Origin: an uncultured Campylobacter sp.
GTDB lineage: Bacteria > Campylobacterota > Campylobacteria > Campylobacterales > Campylobacteraceae
Assembly (NCBI RefSeq): GCF_938045595.1
Contig: NZ_CALIBB010000029.1
Location: forward strand, 1-9,984
Length of the DNA stretch: 9,984 bases
Direction of reading: 5' to 3'
Shown here: positions 1-5,003 of the stretch, one piece after another
How the letters are laid out: the number at the start of each line of letters is the position of its first letter
Numbering within the stretch: position 1 is the stretch's first letter
Program-made: the position numbers and the translations under genes
The notes under the pieces: generated by a model
Databases searched by the model: none
What the model saw: the letters and a program-made list of their open reading frames with translations, nothing else
Told to the model about the DNA's origin: nothing

Positions 1-369
1 CGTCTTGACGGCGGGAAGCTCTTTTTTGTATAAGAATGTGGCGATCGGACAATACACGCAGCTTAGCGCGAAAGCCGTTAAAATAGGTATCCACAATGCT
101 GCGACGTAAAATTCCGCAAGCTGCGTATGCGGGCTTATTTTGCCGATTGCGGCGATATTTGGAAAAAACTGCTTCATAAATTTAACGAAGTCTGCGCACG
201 CCGCGCTTACGTCTAAAATATTTTCGGGTAGCACGAATACGCTAAGCGCCGTGATCGCAAACAGCACAAAAACCGCCGCGTAAAGTCGCCCGAAAAATTT
301 AATAAATTTCGTATCGGGATACGGCGTATCTTGCTCTTGCGTGCCTTGTGAATTTAGCAAATCGCTCAT
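1..369 (-). CDS. Putative membrane protein, N-terminal part (runs off left edge)
   Basis: I do not recognise this protein. Reading the complementary strand from an ATG at 367-369 gives 123 codons without a stop, starting MSDLLNSQGT and continuing past the window edge, so the C-terminus is missing. An AAAGGAGCG ribosome-binding site lies just upstream of the ATG, which supports this start. The first 28 residues are polar and probably cytoplasmic. Residues about 29-47 (LYAAVFVLFAITALSVFVL) form one hydrophobic helix and about 87-114 another, so this is probably an inner-membrane protein with at least two membrane segments. Between them lies a 40-residue loop with one Cys; the second helix carries two more (SCVYC). 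It has the same direction as pta-ackA but is 528 bases away behind a probable terminator, so it is probably its own unit. Function unknown. Confidence 0.7.
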   Translation of the reverse strand, partial: MSDLLNSQGTQEQDTPYPDTKFIKFFGRLYAAVFVLFAITALSVFVLPENILDVSAACADFVKFMKQFFPNIAAIGKISPHTQLAEFYVAALWIPILTAFALSCVYCPIATFLYKKELPAVKT

Positions 370-523
370 CGTTCGCTCCTTTAATAAATCTTTACGGCAA
401 AACCCGGCTCGCGCTAAATTTTAAAATTTTATGCCTTATTATCCGGTAAATTTCACAATGAGGACCTGTTTTGGAATTTTACGGTCTAATTTGAAGCTAA
501 ATTTATTAAATTTAACCAGCAAA

Positions 524-543
524 GCTTTGTTTAAAAACAAAGC
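524..543. repeat. Near-palindromic inverted repeat, 20 bp
   Basis: GCTTTGT at 524-530 pairs exactly with ACAAAGC at 537-543 around TTAAAA; the symmetry continues two more bases into the loop. It could form a small hairpin in a leftward transcript reading through from ackA, or be a protein-binding dyad. There is no clean T-run after it on either strand, so I do not call it a terminator. Confidence 0.5.
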
Positions 544-577
544 GTCGCCGCTTCTAACGCGCAGTGAGGCAGATACA

Positions 578-593
578 GGTTGGGGCGGTGGGG
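578..593 (+). other. G-tract with two-tetrad G-quadruplex pattern
   Basis: The plus strand reads GGTTGGGGCGGTGGGG: four G-runs of at least two, with loops of two, one and one bases. This fits a two-layer G-quadruplex pattern and is out of character for the AT-rich spacers of this genome. The flanking GCAGA (570-574) and TCTGC (594-598) are complementary and would close a stem around it. Whether it folds is not known. Confidence 0.45.
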
Positions 594-629
594 TCTGCTT
601 GAGGTCGCGAGGCGAGGCCCAGGCAAAGC

Positions 630-660
630 AAAAAAGGGCGCTTCGCAAGTATAGCCCCTT
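630..660 (-). terminator. Probable intrinsic terminator of the pta-ackA operon
   Basis: On the minus strand the order is AAGGGGC, a 14-base loop, GCCC, then six T residues (complement of 630-635). GGGC pairs with GCCC, the flanking AA can pair with the first T residues if one G is bulged, and the loop contains a further CTT/AAG pairing. A G+C stem followed at once by a T6 tract is the classic rho-independent form. It faces the right way to stop transcription from pta-ackA, about 240 bases beyond the ackA stop. The short stem keeps confidence moderate. Confidence 0.5.
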
Positions 661-671
661 CCGCTCCGCCT

Positions 672-703
672 CTTCCGAGCAAGAATTTAAGCCTTATCGG
701 AAG
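672..703. repeat. Inverted repeat, 7-bp arms
   Basis: CTTCCGA at 672-678 is the exact reverse complement of TCGGAAG at 697-703, with an 18-base loop. It lies just upstream, on the minus strand, of the terminator at 630-660 and may be part of the same structured 3' region of the pta-ackA transcript. Confidence 0.4.
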
Positions 704-897
704 CGACAAATAAAATTTAAACCCGCGCGTAGCGTAGCAATTTCTCGTATCGTCGGAGCCAGAAAGCCACTAAAATAAAGAAAGTCCTTTCATTTCACGC
801 AAGCTCGCAGCTAAAGCCTGAAATTTAATCGCTTAACAAAAAAGGCAAGTTAGCGTTGCTGCTCGCAAAATAACCGCGGAATCCCGCTAGATCAAAT

Positions 898-2130
898 TTA
901 AAATTCCGAGTATTTCTGATAGTCGATCTGCGCGGAGTTTTTGTTGATCGTATCGACCGTAGCTTCAGCGATCGCAAGTTCCTCGTTGGTGGGGATTACG
1001 AGCGTTTTGATTTTGCTATCTACTGCGCTTAAATTTCTAATCGAGCCGGTATTTTTGGCGTTTTTTGTCGCATCGATTTCGATGCCGATATGAGCGAGCT
1101 TCTCGCAGACATTTTGCCTAAAATGCGGCGCATTCTCGCCGATACCGCCGGTAAAGATCAAAGCGTCCACTCGCCCGAGCACGGCATAATACGCTCCGAT
1201 CATCTTAACGACGCTGTAAACGAGCATCTCAAACGCGAGCTTTGCGCGCGGTTCGCCGCCCTCCATCTTTTCATAGACCTTTCGCAGATCGCTTGCGCCG
1301 CAGATGCCCAGAAGTCCGCTTTTTTTGTTCATTATGGCGTCCATATCCTGCGCGTTGTAGCCCGCGACGCGCTCGATGTATGGGATGATCGCAGGATCGA
1401 TCGAGCCGCATCTGGTGCCCATTATGATCCCCTCAAGCGGCGTCAGCCCCATCGAGGTGTCGATGCACTTGCCGTTTTCTATGGCGCTCACGCTCGATCC
1501 GTTGCCAAGATGTAGCGTAATGGCGTTGAAGTTTTCGTATTTTTTACGCAAAAATTTCGCTCCCATTGTCGAGACAAACCAATGCGATGTGCCGTGCGCG
1601 CCGTAGCGACGAACCTTATATTTTTCATAGAATTCATACGGCAGCGCGTACATATACGCATAAGGCGGGATGCTTTGATGAAAGATCGTATCGAAAACCG
1701 CTACGTTTGGAATTTTAGGAGCGATCTTCAGGCAGGATTTGATGCCTGCTAAATTTGCGGGATTGTGTAGCGGCGCAAGCGGCGCAAGCTCGGCGATTTT
1801 AGCCATTACGTCCTCATCTATGAGCGCGGGAGCGTCGAAATAATCCGCGCCCTGAACGATGCGATGCCCGATACCGCCTACTTGAGTTAGATCTTTGATT
1901 ACTCCGCTTTGTTTTAAAAGATCAATCGCGATTGCGATCGCGGTTTCGTGATTTGAAATTTGCTCGTTTTCAACTTTTATGCTTCGTCCGTTGGCGCAAT
2001 TGATGCTTCCGCTTGCGTGCGTCGAGCCGATCTCCTCGATGAGCCCACTTGCGATGCAGGCGTGATTTAGCATATCGTGGAATTTAAATTTAACCGAGCT
2101 CGAGCCGGAATTTATGACTAGGATATCCAT
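898..2130 (-). CDS. ackA: Acetate kinase
   Basis: Converts acetyl phosphate and ADP to acetate and ATP in the cytoplasm (reversible); with Pta this is the Pta-AckA overflow and acetate-use pathway. The 410-residue length is normal for the family. Visible motifs of the ASKHA kinase fold: N-terminal INSGSSSVKF (6-15), GHR with the conserved Arg90, FDTIFHQ with Asp147, GAHGTSH with His179, the phosphate-binding LGNGSS (208-213), MGTR with Arg240, FTGGIGENAP (326-335), and NEE with Glu383-384 near the C-terminus. Together these leave little doubt. The start is the ATG at 2128-2130, whose A is also the last-but-one base of the pta stop (TAATG); a GGAGAG-like site lies inside the end of pta. The coupling implies co-translation from the pta promoter. 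Oddity: the usual GHRxVHGGE reads GHRIVQGAD here, keeping the Arg but replacing His with Gln and Glu with Asp. Confidence 0.97.
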   Translation of the reverse strand: MDILVINSGSSSVKFKFHDMLNHACIASGLIEEIGSTHASGSINCANGRSIKVENEQISNHETAIAIAIDLLKQSGVIKDLTQVGGIGHRIVQGADYFDAPALIDEDVMAKIAELAPLAPLHNPANLAGIKSCLKIAPKIPNVAVFDTIFHQSIPPYAYMYALPYEFYEKYKVRRYGAHGTSHWFVSTMGAKFLRKKYENFNAITLHLGNGSSVSAIENGKCIDTSMGLTPLEGIIMGTRCGSIDPAIIPYIERVAGYNAQDMDAIMNKKSGLLGICGASDLRKVYEKMEGGEPRAKLAFEMLVYSVVKMIGAYYAVLGRVDALIFTGGIGENAPHFRQNVCEKLAHIGIEIDATKNAKNTGSIRNLSAVDSKIKTLVIPTNEELAIAEATVDTINKNSAQIDYQKYSEF

Positions 2131-3728
2131 TAATTCTCTCCTGCTTGAATGGCGCTGATAAGTATCGTGTTTACGATATCGGCGACCTTGCAGCCGCGGC
2201 TTAGATCGTTTACCGGCTTTTTTAAGCCCTGCAGAATCGGCCCGATCGCCACGGCGCCTGCGGTGCGCTGAACGGCCTTATAACAGATATTTCCGCAGTT
2301 AAGATCAGGGAAGATAAATACGTTCGCATGCCCTGCGACCGCGGAGCCTGGCATCTTTTTCTTGGCAACCGCTGCATCGACCGCCGCATCGAATTGCAGC
2401 GGCCCGTCGATTGTGAGATCAGGCGCCTTTTCGCGCGCTTTTTGCGTTGCGGTTTTTATGAATTCTACGCTGTCGCCGCTGCCGCTATCGCCGCTGGAGT
2501 AGCTTAGCATCGCCACGCGCGGCTCAAGCCCGAACGCCTTTGCGGTCGCGGCGCTTGAGATCGCGATACCCGCCAGATACTCTGCGCTCGGGCTCGGCGC
2601 TACGGCGCAGTCGGCAAAAAGCAGAGCCTGCGTATCCAGGCACATTATAAACGCGCCGCTAACGCTCGCGATACCGGGCTTTGTCTTGATGATCTGAAGT
2701 GCAGGGCGGATCGTCTCAGCAGTAGTCGTGCTCGCGCCGCTTACCATCGCATCGGCTAGCCCTTCATACACGAGCATCGTGCCGAAGTAGGTGCGATCGC
2801 GCACTAAATCGCGCGCCTGCGCCTCGCTCATGCCCTTTGCCTTGCGAAGCTCATATAGATCGCGCGCAAATTTTTCTAAGCTCGCATCCGTCTGCGGATC
2901 TAAAATTTTAACGCCGCTTAGATCGAGACCTAGCTTGCTTGCGCTTTTTTGCACTTCGTCTTGCCGCCCCAGAAGGATCAAATTTGCCCCGCCGCTTTGC
3001 TTTATAATCGCAGTCGCGCGCAGAATTCTCTCATCGTCGCTTTCTGGTAGCACGACGGTTTTAACGTTCGCGCGAGCCTTGGCGTAGAGCTTGCTTTCAA
3101 ATTTCAACGGGGTTAGAATTTCACAGCGCGTGGAGTTTGCGGCGTCAGTGAAGTAGCTTTTGTCGGCAACGACTTTATCAAGCTCTATCGCGCCGCTTTG
3201 GCAAGCGGAATTTTCGTCGTGAAATTTTGCATCGCTTTCGCAGGCAGAATTTTTGCCGCAAAGCTCCGATTTTTTAGAATTTACACCCTCTTGTGCAGGT
3301 CTTAGCGCGGAAAATGAAATTTTATCCTCATATATGCTGGCAAAGCTTACCGCTTTGGCCGCAGCGATTGCGCGCTCGCCGATGCGCGCGGCAATTTCGT
3401 TAGGATAAAATCTGCAAACGGGGATATTTAGATCCTTGGCGATTTGTAAATTTAGCTCGCGCATATCGGCTCCTGCTACGCCGCGAACCAGCACGAAATT
3501 GCACTGCTTTAGGATCTGCGCAAAGCGCTCGATCGCCGCCTTTCGCACGCGCTCATCCTGCCCATCCGCGAGCGCTTTTTCAAGCTCGCTCCTGCCAAAA
3601 AGGGCATTGTCGCCAGCGATGCAAAGTTGCAAAACGTTGTGAAAGCTCATGGATAAAATTTTATCTAGTTTTTTTAGCTCGGATTGGTAGGCGGCGGGTT
3701 CGTCGCATAGGAGCAAAATTCCGTTCAT
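2130..3728 (-). CDS. pta: Phosphate acetyltransferase
   Basis: Transfers the acetyl group of acetyl-CoA to phosphate, giving acetyl phosphate and CoA for AckA. The catalytic PTA_PTB domain fills about residues 206-530: KTVVLPESDDERIL (223-236), DRTYFGTMLVYEGLADAMVSGA (311-332), SYSSGDSGSGDSVEF (409-423) and NVFIFPDLNCGNICYK (469-484). Residues 1-135 resemble the N-terminal domain of long Pta proteins but lack a Walker A P-loop. I see no middle DRTGG domain; instead there is a polar linker (about 140-205) with the imperfect repeat NSACESDA/NSACQSGA. At 532 residues it lies between the short (about 330) and long (about 710) family forms. A longer frame starting from TTG at 3767 is open, but a TACAAT promoter box (3758-3763) lies just inside it, so I chose the ATG at 3726-3728, preceded by AAAGGAT. 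First gene of the pta-ackA operon. Confidence 0.95.
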   Translation of the reverse strand: MNGILLLCDEPAAYQSELKKLDKILSMSFHNVLQLCIAGDNALFGRSELEKALADGQDERVRKAAIERFAQILKQCNFVLVRGVAGADMRELNLQIAKDLNIPVCRFYPNEIAARIGERAIAAAKAVSFASIYEDKISFSALRPAQEGVNSKKSELCGKNSACESDAKFHDENSACQSGAIELDKVVADKSYFTDAANSTRCEILTPLKFESKLYAKARANVKTVVLPESDDERILRATAIIKQSGGANLILLGRQDEVQKSASKLGLDLSGVKILDPQTDASLEKFARDLYELRKAKGMSEAQARDLVRDRTYFGTMLVYEGLADAMVSGASTTTAETIRPALQIIKTKPGIASVSGAFIMCLDTQALLFADCAVAPSPSAEYLAGIAISSAATAKAFGLEPRVAMLSYSSGDSGSGDSVEFIKTATQKAREKAPDLTIDGPLQFDAAVDAAVAKKKMPGSAVAGHANVFIFPDLNCGNICYKAVQRTAGAVAIGPILQGLKKPVNDLSRGCKVADIVNTILISAIQAGEN

Positions 3729-3757
3729 CGGTTGATCCTTTTGAAATAAGATAGGCA

Positions 3758-3763
3758 ATTGTA
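3758..3763 (-). promoter_or_regulatory. -10 box of the pta-ackA promoter
   Basis: The minus strand reads TGCTACAAT, an extended -10 element (TG then TACAAT), with an A/T-rich stretch upstream as is usual for Campylobacter sigma-70 promoters, which have little or no -35 box. Transcription would start near 3751, leaving a leader of about 20-25 bases with the AAAGGA site before the ATG at 3728. This placement rules out the TTG at 3767 as the pta start. Confidence 0.6.
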
Positions 3764-3808
3764 GCAAAATTTTGCTTGCGTGTTAATCAAAGATTTATCG
3801 TGAGGGTT

Positions 3809-3814
3809 TAGAAT
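3809..3814 (+). promoter_or_regulatory. Possible -10 box of the HhH polyproline gene
   Basis: TAGAAT lies 28 bases before the ATG at 3842, a spacing like that of the pta and ilvB promoters in this window. The gene diverges from pta, so it needs its own promoter in this 113-base gap. The match to TATAAT is five of six, but A/T-rich DNA gives such matches easily. Confidence 0.35.
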
Positions 3815-3841
3815 TTAGTAACTTCCAACAAAGGAGCGCAC

Positions 3842-4564
3842 ATGAAAAATTTAGTGATTTTGGCTCTTTTAGTGAGCCTCGCCGCGGCGAAAATCAACAT
3901 AAATGAAGCTAGTCGCTATGAGCTGATGACGATCGGCGGACTTGATGCGGGTAGGGCGGATATGCTTATGCAATACCGCCAAAAGCGCGAAATTTCAAGT
4001 GCAGATGAGCTAAAGGGCATCAACGGCTTTGCAAGTTACGATACTGCTAAACTGCAGAAGAGCTTTGAAATATCGCCTAGAGCTAACGTGCAGCAGCCGG
4101 TGCAGCCTGATCGCGATATAGTCGTGGTCGAAAAGACCCGCACCCGCACGGTTTATGGAGGCTATACTTACAAACGCGTTGAAAATTACGGCAATGGCAT
4201 CACGATCACAGAGACCGGTACTTTACCGCCGCCTCCTCCGCGAGGATATGGTAGGCACGGCGACATGATGCCGCCTCCTCCCCCGCCTCCTGGCGGCATG
4301 CCACCACCTCCGCACGGAGGTATAAAACCACCTCCTCCGCCACCGCCACCTCCGCGTGATGATTATTCTCGCAGGAGAAGTTCTGGCAGTATGAGCGATA
4401 GCGAGATTGGCGGAAGCTCGCGCCGTAACATGCCGGTGCCTATGCATATGGGAACGATCCGCTCGAAAAGATCCAGTAGCGTCACAAGCTTCGGCGACTG
4501 CGATCCGCAAAGCGGCAACTGCGCTAGTGTGGGCGTAGGCGTGCAGGTAGATAGAGGGTTTTAA
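3842..4564 (+). CDS. Exported ComEA-like helix-hairpin-helix protein with polyproline region
   Basis: A 240-residue protein with three parts. Residues 1-16 (MKNLVILALLVSLAAA) are a short signal peptide with an AxA-type cleavage site before KIN. Residues 17-75 form a ComEA-type helix-hairpin-helix domain: ININEAS, IGGLDAGRADMLMQYR, then DELKGINGF. In ComEA proteins this domain binds double-stranded DNA without sequence preference during uptake in natural transformation. Residues 129-171 carry proline runs of 5, 7, 4 and 9, separated by Gly/Met/His-rich turns, followed by an Arg/Ser-rich basic tail (172-218) and a CX6C pair (Cys220, Cys227) that could form a disulfide. The ATG has a strong AAAGGAGCG site. 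Typical Campylobacter ComEA proteins are about 80 residues, so the C-terminal two thirds are an addition. DNA binding in the periplasm is likely but inferred; the polyproline part might reach through the cell wall or bind a partner. Confidence 0.85.
   Translation: MKNLVILALLVSLAAAKININEASRYELMTIGGLDAGRADMLMQYRQKREISSADELKGINGFASYDTAKLQKSFEISPRANVQQPVQPDRDIVVVEKTRTRTVYGGYTYKRVENYGNGITITETGTLPPPPPRGYGRHGDMMPPPPPPPGGMPPPPHGGIKPPPPPPPPPRDDYSRRRSSGSMSDSEIGGSSRRNMPVPMHMGTIRSKRSSSVTSFGDCDPQSGNCASVGVGVQVDRGF
4226..4354 (+). repeat. CCT/CCG/CCA-rich polyproline-coding tract
   Basis: This stretch encodes the four proline runs (5, 7, 4 and 9 residues) of the HhH protein. The proline codons are mixed (CCG, CCT, CCA, CCC), so the DNA is not a clean microsatellite, but short CCTCCTCCG-like units recur and could expand or contract by slippage or recombination. 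Runs of three or more prolines generally stall ribosomes and need elongation factor P, so expression of this gene probably depends strongly on EF-P. Confidence 0.8.
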
Positions 4565-4579
4565 AATTTAATTTTACGT

Positions 4580-4617
4580 GGGCGGAATTTTAGAATTTTA
4601 TAATCGAGATTCCGCCC
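4580..4617 (+). terminator. Possible terminator hairpin after the HhH gene
   Basis: GGGCGGAAT (4580-4588) is the exact reverse complement of ATTCCGCCC (4609-4617), with a 20-base A/T-rich loop; two wobble pairs can extend it outward. It starts 15 bases after the stop codon, where a terminator is expected. No T-run follows on either strand, so it may instead stabilise the 3' end or work with Rho. Confidence 0.4.
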
Positions 4618-4737
4618 GTCCTAAATTTACGGCTAAATTTTAATTTCGTAGCTATGGAATTTCAAATCTACACAGGAGTTGCTCTGCGCTACGATAAAAT
4701 TTCAAAAAATTTATAAATTTAATCAGCAGCTTACGTG

Positions 4738-4762
4738 GTAAAATTTCAAGCTAAAATTTTAC
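4738..4762. repeat. Inverted repeat with 9-bp perfect arms
   Basis: GTAAAATTT (4738-4746) and AAATTTTAC (4754-4762) are exact reverse complements around a 7-base loop. The word TTACGT occurs both just before (4731-4736) and at the end (4759-4764). The gap and symmetry suit either a hairpin or a dimeric regulator site upstream of ilvB, although this genome uses AAATTTTA so heavily that chance is possible. Confidence 0.4.
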
Positions 4763-4964
4763 GTTAAAAATTCCGTGCCGCGTTTGGTCGAAACAAATCT
4801 GCACTTTAAAATTTTAAATCCGAAATCCAGCCACATGATAAATTTTAAATTTGCCTTTTCTACTCTCGCTAAATTCCAAAATTTTGCCCCGTCTTGCTGC
4901 TATTAAATTTTAAATTCGACCCGATTTAGCGCCTAAAATTCGTGAAATTTAATTTACAAAATAA

Positions 4965-4970
4965 TATAAT
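4965..4970 (+). promoter_or_regulatory. -10 box of the ilvB operon promoter
   Basis: A perfect TATAAT in an A/T-rich setting with no clear -35 box, as is usual for Campylobacter sigma-70 promoters. Transcription would start near 4977, giving a leader of about 27 bases that contains the TAGGATGG ribosome-binding region before the ATG at 5004. A leader this short leaves no room for a transcription attenuator of the enterobacterial ilv type. Confidence 0.6.
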
Positions 4971-5003
4971 CACAAAATTATTCCAACGAAATAGGATGGG
5001 CGT

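Larger units (their letters stand above)
370..897. other. Gene-free spacer with GC-rich structured core
   Basis: These 528 bases separate the end of ackA from the start of the left-edge membrane protein; both genes read leftwards. Open frames exist on both strands (431-778 +, 439-648 -), but neither has a ribosome-binding site and the translations are low-complexity, basic and unlike any family I know, so I do not call a gene. What is visible: an AAATTT-rich stretch near 410-520, a dyad at 524-543, a G-tract at 578-593, a probable terminator at 630-660 on the minus strand, another dyad at 672-703, and a small GCGG/CCGC hairpin at 876-887 close to the ackA stop. The core at about 541-700 is richer in G and C than the flanking spacer DNA, so it could be a structured RNA, a decayed gene or a dispersed intergenic repeat. 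The sequence alone does not decide. Confidence 0.6.
4565..5003. other. AT-rich spacer between the HhH gene and ilvB
   Basis: I see no gene here. The 439 bases contain about fourteen AAATTT words, most in AAATTTTA contexts, and three inverted repeats (4580-4617, 4646-4694, 4738-4762), ending in the ilvB promoter. One short frame, 4654-4716 (20 codons, beginning MEFQIYTGVALRY), lacks a ribosome-binding site and is not enriched in Ile, Leu or Val codons, so it does not look like an ilv attenuator peptide. Most of this DNA lies upstream of the predicted ilvB transcription start. Confidence 0.6.

Noticed and set aside
439..648. 69-codon open frame on the minus strand
   Set aside because: No ribosome-binding site seen and no recognisable domain; it spans the probable pta-ackA terminator. 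It could be part of a dispersed repeat, but I cannot show that.
431..778. 115-codon open frame on the plus strand
   Set aside because: No ribosome-binding site before its ATG, an Arg/Lys-rich low-complexity translation and an equally open frame on the other strand; it overlaps a likely terminator and hairpins.
876..887. GCGG/CCGC hairpin near the ackA stop as its terminator
   Set aside because: The stem is only four pairs and no proper T-run follows; the element at 630-660 is a better candidate.
4654..4716. 20-codon reading frame upstream of ilvB as a possible attenuator leader peptide
   Set aside because: No ribosome-binding site, only five Ile/Leu/Val codons spread out, and it lies well upstream of the predicted ilvB transcription start.
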